Notes: a model not told the origin generated them from the sequence alone. 64,000 bases of DNA from Methanosarcina sp. KYL-1 (GCF_024372725.1 NZ_VOUA01000013.1:1-64000); one strand, 5' to 3'; counted from the first letter of the stretch, positions 27,650 through 36,782 are shown. Numbers and translations are program-made.

Positions 27650-27885
27650 GCTATCAAAAGGGTGCGGAACCTTGCGGGTTTGCGCAGCATTGTTGCAGGC
27701 TTTTTTAGCGGCATGCAGGAGCGTTTGTCTCCGGCAGGCGTGCTTCCTACCCAGGGGTTCTTTAGCATTCGACTCGGTTTTTATGCCTGGATTTCGGGCG
27801 AGACGGGAACTCACTGTGTGGCCTGTTGTTACCTATCCTCCGTTTATCCTGAATACTAACCCGGATGCTGGCCGAGTGAGTAACT
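27650..27885. other. Unexplained GC-richer island, possible structured RNA or repeat remnant
   Basis: The composition contrasts with AT-rich flanks on both sides. Frames of 60-80 codons exist on both strands, for example from 27623, 27648 and 27814. Overlapping open frames in several phases argue against a simple gene. I looked for tRNA, SRP RNA and RNase P RNA signatures and saw none. It may be a dispersed element or a non-coding RNA. Confidence 0.3.
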
Positions 27886-28061
27886 GAATAATTAAATTTA
27901 CAAATAATCTAATTTACAAAAATTTCACATTTATATATTTGAATTAATCGAACTAAAATTCACTAACCGAGATCAAATTCACTAACCGAGACTCACCAAT
28001 CAAAAATTCGCGAATCAAAATACTACTATCATATTACTTTCTTCATCGGGGAATTTCTGAA

Positions 28062-29309
28062 ATGACTGAACAATCCGCACATGAAAAATACGAATTCAAA
28101 AAGAAGCTTGAGGGCCTCAGGGACAAGAGGGGCAGGAGTACCGAGTTAATCTCTCTTTACATCCCGCCTGATAAGCAGATCTTTGATGTCACCAACCAGC
28201 TGAAAGATGAACACGGGCAGGCTGCAAACATCAAATCCAAGCTAACAAAGACGAATGTGCAGGGGGCTATTGAGTCTCTGCTCTCCAGGCTCAAGTACCT
28301 GGACAAGGTACCTGAAAACGGAGTAGTCTATTTCACGGGAGCCGTGGACATCGGGGCCAACAAGACGAGCATGGAAAGCGAGGTTATCTATCCTCCCGAA
28401 CCCATCACCGTTTATAAGTACCACTGCGACTCCACCTTCTACCTGGAGCCTCTTGAGGACATGCTCAAGGACAAGAGCACCTTCGGGCTTCTGGTCCTGG
28501 ACAGGAGGGAGGCAACCGTAGGGCTGCTTGTAGGAAAGAGGATCCAGGCCTTCCGCCGTTTGACCTCCACGGTCCCGGGGAAGCAGAGGAAAGGTGGTCA
28601 GAGTGCCCACCGTTTCCAGCAGCTCAGGCTCATTGCAATCCACGAGTTCTACAAGAGGATCGGAGACGCTGCAAGCGAGGTCTTCCTGGCCGTTGACCAC
28701 AAGGACTTAAAGGGTATCCTGATCGGGGGGCCTTCTCCTACCAAGGAAGAGTTCGAAGGCGGGGAGTTCCTGCACCATGAACTACAGAGGAAGATCATCG
28801 GGCTTTTCGACACCGCTTACACCGACGAGTCCGGGCTTTCCGAACTTCTGAACGCAGCAGGGGACAAGCTCCAGGACCTTGAACTCATGGGGCAGAAGAA
28901 AATCGTCCAGGCCTTTTTCAAGGAGCTGATTTCCGATTCCGGCAAGGTGGCTTACGGAGAAACCCAGGTCCGGGCAAACCTCGAGATCAGTTCCGTGGAC
29001 GTGCTCCTCCTCTCCGAAGACCTGCGGGCCGAAAGGGTGACCGTGAAATGCAGTGTCTGCGGCTACGAGAACAAATGGACCCGACGCTGGAAACCCGGGG
29101 AGGCTGCCCCCACGGCAGGAAACTGCCCCAAGTGCGGCTCTTCCCTGGAAGTCACGGACGTCACGGATGTTGTGGACGAGCTTTCCGCGCTTGCTGACCA
29201 GAGCAACTCAAAGGTGGTCTTCGTATCGACGGACTTCGACGAAGGGGCCCAGCTCATGACCGCTTTCGGAGGCATTGCCGCAATCCTTAGGTACAGTACG
29301 GGAGTCTGA
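28062..29309 (+). CDS. Peptide chain release factor aRF1
   Basis: aRF1 reads all stop codons and triggers peptide release. The 415-residue protein shows the codon-recognition motifs NIKS (56-59) and YHCDSTF (YxCxxxF, 120-126), and the catalytic GGQ (178-180). The C-terminal domain carries a zinc-ribbon-like CSVCGYEN ... CPKCGSS. Domain order is N, M, C as in eukaryotic eRF1. If this organism reads UAG as pyrrolysine, as Methanosarcina species do, aRF1 would compete with that tRNA at amber codons; that link is inference. Confidence 0.97.
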   Translation: MTEQSAHEKYEFKKKLEGLRDKRGRSTELISLYIPPDKQIFDVTNQLKDEHGQAANIKSKLTKTNVQGAIESLLSRLKYLDKVPENGVVYFTGAVDIGANKTSMESEVIYPPEPITVYKYHCDSTFYLEPLEDMLKDKSTFGLLVLDRREATVGLLVGKRIQAFRRLTSTVPGKQRKGGQSAHRFQQLRLIAIHEFYKRIGDAASEVFLAVDHKDLKGILIGGPSPTKEEFEGGEFLHHELQRKIIGLFDTAYTDESGLSELLNAAGDKLQDLELMGQKKIVQAFFKELISDSGKVAYGETQVRANLEISSVDVLLLSEDLRAERVTVKCSVCGYENKWTRRWKPGEAAPTAGNCPKCGSSLEVTDVTDVVDELSALADQSNSKVVFVSTDFDEGAQLMTAFGGIAAILRYSTGV

Positions 29310-29662
29310 TCCCGTCTGCCTTTTTCTTTCTTTCCGGCGAGATACGTTTCAGACGCTGTAAAAAGCTGTCCGGACTTCGGTTCCCTATCTCCCTATCCAA
29401 TAATTTTTAATCAAATCACTTATTTTATTAGAGCAAATCAGATTGTCAATCAGATGATTATTTGAATTAGAGTTACAATCAGATTTACAATCAGATGATT
29501 ATTTGAATTAGATTTACGATCAGATTTACAGTCAGATTTACAGTCAGATTTACGATCAGATTTACAGTCAGATTTACAGTCAGATTTACAATCAGATTTA
29601 CAATCAGCTATAATCGTTGATAACTATCAAGTAGACTTTCACATTTATCACAGGTGATTTCT
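29310..29662. other. Intergenic region upstream of argS
   Basis: About 350 bp, AT-rich. It contains looser copies of CAGATGATTATTTGAATTAGA at about 29451-29512, then the 12-bp array listed separately. The argS promoter should be close to 29600-29640. Confidence 0.5.
29509..29604. repeat. 12-bp tandem repeat, about 8 units
   Basis: Units are CAGATTTACAGT, CAGATTTACAAT and CAGATTTACGAT in tandem. The array ends less than 60 bp before the argS start codon, so it lies in or next to the promoter. Confidence 0.92.
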
Positions 29663-31372
29663 TTGTTCCTGGAACTCAAAGCTCAGGCTGCATCAATCTT
29701 AAAAGACGCAATCATGAAGGCCGGGTTCGAGATTGAGGATTCCGAACTCCATTTCGAGACCTCTCCCCACGCCGACCTTGCAAGCAGGGCTGCCTTCAAA
29801 CTGGCAGGCCTATACAAACAAAACCCAAAAGAGCTTGCATCCCGCATCGTTTCGGAAATCGAAATCCCCGAGGGCTCCTACGTCGGGGAAGTGGCGGCTG
29901 TCGGCCCCTACATAAACTTCAGGGCAGGCAGGAGCTACCTTGACCGGACAGTGGCTGCTGTCCGGGAAGAGCAGGAGAAGTTCGGCTGCGGGGCTCCTAA
30001 GGACAAAATCCTCCTTGAGCACACTTCCGCAAACCCGAACGGACCCCTGCATGTGGGGCACATCAGAAACTCCATTTTAGGGGACACCCTGGCCCGCATC
30101 CTCAAACGCGCAGGGTACGATGTGGAGGTCCAGTACTACGTCAATGACATGGGCCGCCAGATTGCTGTAGTCTCCTGGGCCTGCGAGCGCTTTGAGCTGG
30201 ACCTTTCGAAAAAGTCCGACTCTGCCATTGCTGACGTCTACATCAAGGCCAATGTGGAACTGGAGAAAAACCCGGAGTACGTAAAAGAAATCGACGCCCT
30301 CATGGAAAAAGTGGAAGCCGGGGACGTAAAGACCATCGAGAGTTTTGATGAGGCCGTCTCCCTGGCAGTTGCCGGGATAAAGGAGACTCTCCTCCGCATG
30401 AATGTGGTCCACGACGAATTCGTAAAAGAGTCCCTCTTCCTGAAGTCCGGGGCAGTCCACGACATCGTAGAGCGCATCAAAGCCACAGGCAGGACGAAAA
30501 TCGACAAAGGAGCCCTTGTGGTGGACCTTGCAGACTACGGCTTTGAAAAGACCCTGGTGATCCAGCGCTCGAACGGGACCTCCCTCTACACCACCCGTGA
30601 CCTGGCTTACCACGAATGGAAAGCCACCCAGGCAGACAGGGTAATCGATGTTTTCGGTGCCGACCACAAGCTTATCTCGGGCCAGCTCAGGGCCACCTTA
30701 AACGCAATAGGGCTCAAGGAGCCTGAAGTCGTTATCTTCGAGTTCGTCTCCCTCCCGGAAGGCTCCATGAGCACCCGCCGGGGCCAGTTCATCAGCGCTG
30801 ACGAGCTCTTTGACAGGGTCACAGCCGCAGCCCTGGACCAGGTCGAAACCCGCCGCCCCGAAACCTCTGCAGAATTCAAAAAGGAAGTCTCCGAGATGGT
30901 CGGGATGGGCGCAGTCCGTTACGATATCGTGCGGGTTTCTCCTGAAAAGTCCACGGTCTTCAACTGGAAAGAGGCCCTTGACTTCGAAAAGCAGGGCGCC
31001 CCCTATATCCAGTATTCCCACGCCCGCGCCTGCAGCATCCTTGAAAAAGCCAGGGAAGAAGCTGCCTGGGACCCGGCTGCAGCCGTCTCCCCCTCCCTCC
31101 TGGTCGAGGACAGCGAAATTGACCTCATCAAGAAGATGGCGATGTTCGACAGCATCATTGACTTCTGTGCCCAGGAACTCAAGCCCCACGTCCTGGCCAT
31201 CTACGCCCGCGAACTTGCCGATTCTTTCAACCAGTTCTACCGCTTCGTCCCCGTCCTCGTCGCCGAAGACCCCCAGGTCAGGGCTGCAAGGCTTGCCCTT
31301 GTTGACTGCGCAAGGATCGTGCTTGCAAACGCCCTCGATACGCTTGGAATCGGTGCCCCGGAGTCAATGTAA
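29663..31372 (+). CDS. argS: Arginyl-tRNA synthetase
   Basis: Class I synthetase charging tRNA-Arg. An N-terminal additional domain (about 1-110) binds the tRNA; the catalytic Rossmann domain contains TSANPNGPLHVGHIRNS with the HVGH signature and VQYYVNDMGRQ. The KMSKS loop is replaced by EGSMSTRRGQF, as is common in ArgS. A C-terminal DALR anticodon-binding domain follows (HARACSILEKA). I chose TTG 29663 (569 residues) because the ribosome site AGGTGAT lies five bases upstream; a GTG at 29654 overlaps that site and is unlikely. Stop is at 31372. Confidence 0.96.
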   Translation: MFLELKAQAASILKDAIMKAGFEIEDSELHFETSPHADLASRAAFKLAGLYKQNPKELASRIVSEIEIPEGSYVGEVAAVGPYINFRAGRSYLDRTVAAVREEQEKFGCGAPKDKILLEHTSANPNGPLHVGHIRNSILGDTLARILKRAGYDVEVQYYVNDMGRQIAVVSWACERFELDLSKKSDSAIADVYIKANVELEKNPEYVKEIDALMEKVEAGDVKTIESFDEAVSLAVAGIKETLLRMNVVHDEFVKESLFLKSGAVHDIVERIKATGRTKIDKGALVVDLADYGFEKTLVIQRSNGTSLYTTRDLAYHEWKATQADRVIDVFGADHKLISGQLRATLNAIGLKEPEVVIFEFVSLPEGSMSTRRGQFISADELFDRVTAAALDQVETRRPETSAEFKKEVSEMVGMGAVRYDIVRVSPEKSTVFNWKEALDFEKQGAPYIQYSHARACSILEKAREEAAWDPAAAVSPSLLVEDSEIDLIKKMAMFDSIIDFCAQELKPHVLAIYARELADSFNQFYRFVPVLVAEDPQVRAARLALVDCARIVLANALDTLGIGAPESM

Positions 31373-31473
31373 AAAAGGCATGAAGGTGTAAAAAAGAGAA
31401 TAAAGAAATTGGAAGGGATTTTTCCTTTCTTTTTCTCTTCAGTTTTTTTCCTCTCTTTCTTTTTTCAGGAAAC

Positions 31474-31573
31474 AATTGGAACTAGTTGGAACTAATTGGA
31501 ACTAGTTGGAACTAATTGGAACTAGTTGGAACTAATTGGAACTAATTGGAACTAATTGGAACTAATTGGAAAT
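31474..31573. repeat. 10-bp tandem repeat, 10 units
   Basis: AATTGGAACT and AGTTGGAACT alternate at first, then only the AATT form occurs. The array ends about 30 bp before the next start codon, so it occupies the likely promoter or leader of the gene at 31603. Confidence 0.93.
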
Positions 31574-31602
31574 AACTGTAAACAACTGTAAATAATAGCT
31601 AA

Positions 31603-32067
31603 ATGAATCATAATGCTATAGAACCAGTACCAGCTGCAGAGTTATGCAGAGATAACATGATAACGATAAACGATGCTTTTCAGAATTTTTTAAGTGAACA
31701 GGAAGGTTCTTTGAAACCCGATACCTACCTGGACTATGAAGATGTGATTTCCCTTTTCGAGGAGTTCCTGGATGCCTGTGCCGACGACTACCTGTCGCGG
31801 GAAGACAGGTCTCTTTACGAGGCTCGGCGCAAGCAGGAAAATAAAGAGTACTGCGGGACTTTCGACCCTGAGCACATCGGGCTCCACGAAATCGAAGATT
31901 TCCTCGATGACTATCTGGTCGAGATCGGAGGAGGCAAAAAGTTCATCGGGACAGCTTCGCGGGTCCTGAACAGGTTTTTTGAATGGGCGCACGAGAAGGA
32001 GTATATCAGCCAGGAAGCTTTTGAAGAAAATACTGGTTTTCTCCGGAAATATAAGAAAAGGTATTGA
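31603..32067 (+). CDS. Small integrase-SAM-like domain protein, copy 1
   Basis: A 154-residue acidic protein, first of three tandem relatives. The core resembles the N-terminal core-binding (SAM-like) domain of tyrosine recombinases: FLSEQEGSLKPDTYLDYEDV at the start and ASRVLNRFFEWAHEKEYI at the end. There is no catalytic domain (no R-H-R-Y residues), so it is not a recombinase. A conserved insert YLSREDRSLYEARRKQENKEYC is shared with copy 2. It may bind DNA or protein; no function can be assigned. ATG 31603 has no clear ribosome site; an internal ATG at 31657 is an alternative. Confidence 0.75.
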   Translation: MNHNAIEPVPAAELCRDNMITINDAFQNFLSEQEGSLKPDTYLDYEDVISLFEEFLDACADDYLSREDRSLYEARRKQENKEYCGTFDPEHIGLHEIEDFLDDYLVEIGGGKKFIGTASRVLNRFFEWAHEKEYISQEAFEENTGFLRKYKKRY

Positions 32068-32183
32068 AGATTCTTTCAGTCTCCTTCTTTCAGTTCTCTA
32101 ATTTCCTTTTTTTTCTTTTATTCCTTCTTCTTTTTCTTTTTCTCTTTTCAATTTTAGTTTTCTTTCGATCAGAGGTTGCAGGG

Positions 32184-32669
32184 TTGAAAACTTCCAAAAA
32201 TCAGGAAAATCCTGAAAAACCGGAAACCCAATTACCCTATAGAACTGCTATGAAGACGATAAAAGAAGCTTTCAACGAATTTCTAAAAGAACAGAAAGAC
32301 GGCGTCAGCTCCAGGACTCATCGGGACTATGAAGATTTAATCTCGCTTTTCGAGGAATATCTTGATGTTTGTGCCCCTGACGATCTCTATGAAGAAGACA
32401 AGAAACTCTACGAAGAGAAGCAGAAGAACGAGCATAAAGAATACTGCCAGATTTTTGACCTTGCGTACATCTCCGATTATGACATCGAATACCTCCTTGA
32501 GGATTATCTGATTAATGATGTTGGGGAGAGTGCAACTTTTATTGAAACCTCAAGGCGTTTTTTCCGCAAATTCCTGCCCTGGGCTCATGAAAAAGGTTAC
32601 GTTGAGCCTGAACATTATGGTGAACTTGCTGATGTCGTGGGAGGACTCAAAGGGAAAAAGTTTGAATGA
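32184..32669 (+). CDS. Small integrase-SAM-like domain protein, copy 2
   Basis: A 161-residue relative of the preceding gene. The order is AFNEFLKEQKDGVSSRTH, DYEDLISLFEEYLDVCAPDD, a charged insert with NEHKEYCQIFDLAYISDYDIE, and RRFFRKFLPWAHEKGYVEPE. TTG 32184 was chosen because AGAGGT lies seven bases before it and because its first residues (LKTSK) match the start of copy 3; an ATG at 32250 would give 139 residues. The open frame continues upstream to 32064 through a T-rich stretch that is probably not translated. Function is unknown. Confidence 0.72.
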   Translation: MKTSKNQENPEKPETQLPYRTAMKTIKEAFNEFLKEQKDGVSSRTHRDYEDLISLFEEYLDVCAPDDLYEEDKKLYEEKQKNEHKEYCQIFDLAYISDYDIEYLLEDYLINDVGESATFIETSRRFFRKFLPWAHEKGYVEPEHYGELADVVGGLKGKKFE

Positions 32670-32681
32670 AAAGGAGGCAGT

Positions 32682-33196
32682 ATGAACCCAAAACCCCTAA
32701 AAACCTCTAAAACCACAAACACCGCTAAAACAATTCAGGAAATTTTGGAGGAATTCCTGGCCGAGCAAAAACAAAACCTGAAGCCGCAGTCCTATTAGGG
32801 ATACGAAACTGCGATGAGCTATTTTGAGCGTTTCCTCGAAGTCTACGGTTCCGAGTACCTGACAGAGAAAGACCTTGAGCGGCATGAGAAGCTCTCCGAA
32901 AATGGCAGGGCTTTGGTGAATACCTGGATTTCAGGGGACTTAGGAAGCCCACGACCGTTGAAAAACTTCAGGCTTTTGCCGAATATCTGGAGTTTGGAGC
33001 TTTTCCAAGGGTTGTGCTGGAGCAGGACAAGGGTTTAAAAGACGAAAATACCCGGAAAAGAGAAGTCCGGGGTCTTGTCGAGGCTCTGGATGCTTACGGG
33101 TTGAAGGAAGGGTTCATAATCACTGAAAATGAACGTGAGACCTTCCTGATTGATGATAAGAAGATAACAGTTGTTCCTGCCTTCGACTGGCTGTAA
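32682..33196 (+). pseudogene. Broken third copy: SAM-like N-terminus with in-frame TAG, joined to an ATPase C-terminal fragment
   Basis: A perfect ribosome site (AAGGAGG) precedes ATG 32682. The frame gives MNPKPLKTSK ... FLAEQKQNLKPQSY, matching copies 1 and 2, then meets TAG at 32796-32798. The same frame resumes as GYETAMSYFERFLEVYGSEYL, again matching the relatives, to about 32900. From about 32912 a different frame encodes FGEYLDFRGLRKPTT, AFAEYLEFGAFPRVV and EALDAYGLKEGFIIT ... VVPAFDWL. That looks like the C-terminus of archaeal AAA/DUF4143-type ATPases. So the gene is a chimera: an amber codon plus a junction with a frameshift. In a pyrrolysine-using methanogen the TAG alone might be read through, but the junction would still truncate the protein. 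Confidence 0.7.
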
Positions 33197-33210
33197 TTCT
33201 GGATTTGCAA

Positions 33211-35196
33211 TTATCTCTGTCTCACTTCCCTGAATTTGAGCGTGAATTTCGTTCCGCAGCTGTTTTCAAGCTCGATACTGCCGTCTATCTGGTCTACAAG
33301 GGTGTTTACAAGCTGGAGCCCGAGGGAGGTGGAGTTCCTGAAATCGAAGCCCTCGGGAAGCCCTCTCCCGCTGTCTGAAATTATCAGGGTGTACCGGTTT
33401 TTCCCGCCTCCGGAACCGTTATGTTCCGGGCAGTCATGTGGCTTTGTGCAGGAGAGTTTGATTCCTATTTCCTTTCTTCTGCCTTCGGGAAAGGCGTATT
33501 TCAGGGAATTTGAGACCAGTTCGTTGACTATGATCCCCAGGGGGACTGCAATGTCGGCGTTGAGAAATGCCGGTTCAATGTCCAGGGCCAGGCTTATTTC
33601 GTCATTTCCTACGGAGTAGGAGTGAAGGAGTTCTGAGGTCAGTTTCCGGATGTAAGGTGCAAAATCCAGGGTCTCAAGGTCCGGGCTCCTGTAGAGGTCT
33701 TCGTGGATTATTGCCATTGAAATGACGCGGTTCTGGCTTTCCCTGAAAGCTTCGAGCACGGATTCGTCTTCGAATTTGTCGGACTGGAGTTCGAGCAGGG
33801 AAGAGATTACCTGGAGGTTGTTCTTGATCCGGTGATGTATCTCTTTTTTGCGGATTTCTTCGGCAAGCCTTAGCTTTTCTTCTGCGACTTTCCGGTCCGT
33901 TATGTCGTAGATAGTACCCTGTATCATCACCGGTATACCCGCCTCATCGGAAATGTTCTGGATAATCTCGTGGGCCCACCTTATCTTTCCGTTCTTGCGC
34001 CGGATGCGGTATTCCCACTTCTCGATGTGGTTGGGGATTGTTTTGAGCCTCTCGCTTTTTTCGTAGAAGCGGGGGAGGTCTTCAGGCTCGATAATCTGTT
34101 CCCATTTCAGGTTTCCGGATATGAATTCTTCCGCACGGTACCCTGTAATTTCTTCAATATCTCCGCCTGCAAATATCGGAGTCCCATCCTTATCCAGGTG
34201 AAAAGCAATTCCCTTGAAGTTCTGCACGAAAGAGCGGTAGCGTTCTTCGCTCTCCCTCAGTTTCTTCTCGCTGAATTTCTGCTCTGTTATGTCCTTTTTT
34301 ACCCCTATGACTCTTGAGATCACTCCTTTTTCATCCCTCAGGAAAATCCCGCTGTCAACCACGTAAAAATAGCTTCCGTCTTTTCTCCTCATCCTGTATT
34401 CTTCACAGAACTTTTCCTGTTCCCTCCCTTTTTTCCAGTACTTTTCCTTTTTTTTAATTATTTCTGGCAGGTCTTCGGGGTGAATGTGTTCCATCCAGGC
34501 ATGAACACCAAATTTTTTGAATTCCTCAAAGCTGTATCCCGTAAGTTCCTTAATAGCCCCTGCCCACTCGACATTTCCTGTTCTGGTTTCGCAGTCATAT
34601 ACAACATGTCCTGTCTGTTCCATGGCAACGCGATACCTTTCCTCACTTTTATGCAAAAATTCGTCATTTCTCCTGTTTTCGGTGATGTCCACCATCACTC
34701 CCACAATTCCTGCCACGTTCCCTGAACCGTCTTTATAGGCTGCCTTGTTGAAAATAAAGTCCCGTTTCACTCCATCCGCGCACAGGACTTCGGTTTCGTA
34801 TTGCTGGTTTCCCCCTTCCCTGAGGAGTTTCTGGTCATGCCTCCGGTAGCTTTCTTTAAGGCTATCAGGGAGACGTTTCTGAAATTCCGTGAATGATTTT
34901 CCTATGAGCTCCCCTTTGGGAAGCCCCATTATTTGCCTGGCAAACTTCTCATTGCAGTTGACATAAATACCATTTCTCTCCCTTTGAAAGACCGGGCTTG
35001 GGATATAATCGAGAAGAAATTCCGGGGGCGATACACTGCCCGGAAGCGATACACTGTCCTGAAACCGGATACCGCTCTGAAGAGATACATTGTCTGGAAA
35101 CCCGGTGCTGTCCGGAAGCTTCTCCTTGCCTTTCGCTTTTAACAGGGAATCTGGAATTTTCAGTGGGCAGCTTTCAACTTGTCCAGGTTTTTCCAT
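33211..35196 (-). CDS. Cytoplasmic multi-PAS sensor histidine kinase (HisKA_2 type)
   Basis: A 661-residue kinase without membrane segments. After a Ser/Pro-rich, repeat-derived N-terminus (1-60) come three PAS/PAC units (about 65-185, 190-315, 320-440; each ends in a DITE- or DITDRK-like linker). Then comes a HisKA_2 dimerisation helix with IHHRIKNNLQVISSLLELQS (phospho-acceptor His near residue 455) and a HATPase domain (VNELVSNSLKYAFPEG; ISDSGRGLPEG). This architecture is abundant in Methanosarcina. No response regulator is adjacent, and the ligand is unknown. The gene converges on the pseudogene and diverges from the methyltransferase pair. Confidence 0.92.
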   Translation of the reverse strand: MEKPGQVESCPLKIPDSLLKAKGKEKLPDSTGFPDNVSLQSGIRFQDSVSLPGSVSPPEFLLDYIPSPVFQRERNGIYVNCNEKFARQIMGLPKGELIGKSFTEFQKRLPDSLKESYRRHDQKLLREGGNQQYETEVLCADGVKRDFIFNKAAYKDGSGNVAGIVGVMVDITENRRNDEFLHKSEERYRVAMEQTGHVVYDCETRTGNVEWAGAIKELTGYSFEEFKKFGVHAWMEHIHPEDLPEIIKKKEKYWKKGREQEKFCEEYRMRRKDGSYFYVVDSGIFLRDEKGVISRVIGVKKDITEQKFSEKKLRESEERYRSFVQNFKGIAFHLDKDGTPIFAGGDIEEITGYRAEEFISGNLKWEQIIEPEDLPRFYEKSERLKTIPNHIEKWEYRIRRKNGKIRWAHEIIQNISDEAGIPVMIQGTIYDITDRKVAEEKLRLAEEIRKKEIHHRIKNNLQVISSLLELQSDKFEDESVLEAFRESQNRVISMAIIHEDLYRSPDLETLDFAPYIRKLTSELLHSYSVGNDEISLALDIEPAFLNADIAVPLGIIVNELVSNSLKYAFPEGRRKEIGIKLSCTKPHDCPEHNGSGGGKNRYTLIISDSGRGLPEGFDFRNSTSLGLQLVNTLVDQIDGSIELENSCGTKFTLKFREVRQR

Positions 35197-35393
35197 TGGT
35201 GTGATACCTTCCCCCGATACTGTACCCTTTTTGTTAACCCTGATTTTTTCGGTCCCTTTAATGATTCAACATCCCCGGTTTTTTGTTTTTCCTTCTCTTT
35301 TCAAAATTTGGCGCTCCGGATTGTGTATTCCAGATATAAATTTTGCTGTGAGAAGAGCTGACTCTTAAGGTTTTCACATATATCGTTTATGGT

Positions 35394-35403
35394 TTTATAT
35401 ATT
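35394..35403 (+). promoter_or_regulatory. TATA box of the first core-MetE-like gene
   Basis: TTTATATATT lies about 60 bp before ATG 35464. Transcription would start near 35425, giving a leader of about 35-40 nt. Confidence 0.5.
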
Positions 35404-35463
35404 GATTTTTATTCTAAACAATTCCAATACTTATAATACGTCATACTGTCTTACATAACAGGT

Positions 35464-36501
35464 ATGCATGACATCACTTTTATCGACGGAGGCAGCCTCC
35501 CCACCCCTGTGGGTGTGACAAGGGAATGGGTGAAAGCTGCAGCGGAAAACCGGAACGAGGACGAAAAACTCTTTTCCTTAATGAGGGAAGCTTTCCGGAA
35601 AAAAATCGATGTTGGGGTTCACGTCCCTACCTATCCCCAGTTCCGGGACATGATCGGGCAGTTCCTGGACATCATCAAGGACGAAAAGAACTGCTATGAA
35701 CCCTACGTATTAAAAGAAGAAAACGCGAAGATTCTGGAACTTGAGGTTATCGATGAGGTTGCAAAGCTGTATAAAGAGGAGACGGGCGAAACCCTCGAAG
35801 TGCGGGTTTGTGTGGCAGGCCCTACCGACCTCTACCTCCAGGCTTTCGGGGCAACGGCTTTTCGGGATGCCTACCACATCCTGGCGCTGGACCTCGAGAG
35901 TTTCATAATTCAGGCGTTTAAAACCGCAAAGAACTTCAAAATAAAGGTCGTGGCCCTGGACGAGCCTAGCCTCGGGATGAACGACAGGATCCAGTTTTTT
36001 GATCCTGACATCGTCTCTGCGCTCACCCTGGCTTCCACCTATGCCCGGAAGCAGGGGGCCGATGTCGAGATCCACCTCCACTCCCCGCTGAAGTACGAGA
36101 TCGTCTGCGAGACTCCCATCAACGTGATAGGGGTAGAGTACGCGGCAACTCCCTCTTACCTGGACCTCTTTGACAGAAAAGTGCTTGAAGACTCCGATAC
36201 CTTTGTTAGGCTAGGGGTTTCCAGGACCGACATTGGCAACCTCATAGGCACGGTCAACGAGACATACGATGTCAACGCCTGGAAGGAAACGGCGTACATG
36301 CAAAAGATTGTCACGGACATGGAAACCCCGGAAACCGTAACGAAGCGGCTTGAAAAAGCTTATGCTGTCCTCGGAGACCGGATAAAGTACGCAAGTCCTG
36401 ACTGCGGGCTGGCTTTCTGGCCGGACCAGGACCTCGCTTTTGCGCTCCTTGAAAACACAGCAAAGGGCATCAATGCATTCAATGCGGAAAAAAAGGACTG
36501 A
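35464..36501 (+). CDS. Core-MetE-like corrinoid- or methyl-donor-dependent methyltransferase, copy 1
   Basis: The 345-residue protein is the catalytic half of cobalamin-independent methionine synthase without its N-terminal folate domain, as in archaeal folate-independent methionine synthases that take methyl from methylcobamide proteins. The MetE zinc-site pattern is visible as HLHSP (His204, His206), GVEYAAT (Glu225) and SPDCGLAFWP (Cys314). Compared with the usual H-x-C...E...C set, the first cysteine is a histidine. VRVCVAGPTDLYLQ and VALDEPSLG are other family segments. A near copy follows at 36783. Substrate (homocysteine or another thiol) is not certain. Confidence 0.75.
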   Translation: MHDITFIDGGSLPTPVGVTREWVKAAAENRNEDEKLFSLMREAFRKKIDVGVHVPTYPQFRDMIGQFLDIIKDEKNCYEPYVLKEENAKILELEVIDEVAKLYKEETGETLEVRVCVAGPTDLYLQAFGATAFRDAYHILALDLESFIIQAFKTAKNFKIKVVALDEPSLGMNDRIQFFDPDIVSALTLASTYARKQGADVEIHLHSPLKYEIVCETPINVIGVEYAATPSYLDLFDRKVLEDSDTFVRLGVSRTDIGNLIGTVNETYDVNAWKETAYMQKIVTDMETPETVTKRLEKAYAVLGDRIKYASPDCGLAFWPDQDLAFALLENTAKGINAFNAEKKD

Positions 36502-36578
36502 GGGCGGAATATTTTTCCTTTCCCTGTCTATTTTTTCTGTCTGCTTCTTTCTATCTGTTTCTTTTCGCCTGTTTTTTT

Positions 36579-36643
36579 CTGTCTGTTTCTTCTGTCTGCT
36601 TCTTCTGTCTGCTTCTTCTGTCTATTTCTTCTGTCTATTTCTT
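36579..36643. repeat. 13-bp tandem repeat, 5 units
   Basis: CTGTCTGTTTCTT, CTGTCTGCTTCTT (twice) and CTGTCTATTTCTT (twice) in tandem, preceded by looser T/C-rich copies from about 36517. It fills the spacer between the two methyltransferase genes. Confidence 0.9.
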
Positions 36644-36782
36644 TATTTTTTGTTCCCTCTTCTTATCTTTTTTACAACCTTTGCCCCTTATCTGTTTTTC
36701 ATCGTTATTCTGACCCATCTATTTTTTTATAATAATACAGTCTTTCCAATAATGCTAAATTCTTGCAGGTCTACTAGGATGC

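Larger units (their letters stand above)
27220..28061. other. Long intergenic region between TYW1 and aRF1 genes
   Basis: 842 bp. The left end is a T-rich repeat array (separate entry), the middle is AT-rich, and 27650-27885 is a distinctly more GC-rich island with several short open frames in all phases. None of these has a ribosome site or a recognisable domain. See the separate entry for the island. Confidence 0.5.

Noticed and set aside
27623-27887. Two overlapping 78-79 codon frames
   Set aside because: Kept only as an unexplained island: both phases and the other strand are open, with no ribosome site or domain, so neither can be preferred as a gene.
31603-32669. Tyrosine recombinases / integrases
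   Set aside because: Only a core-binding-like domain is present; no catalytic R-H-R-Y residues exist in either gene, and no attachment-site duplication was seen beside the tRNA-Lys gene 6 kb away.
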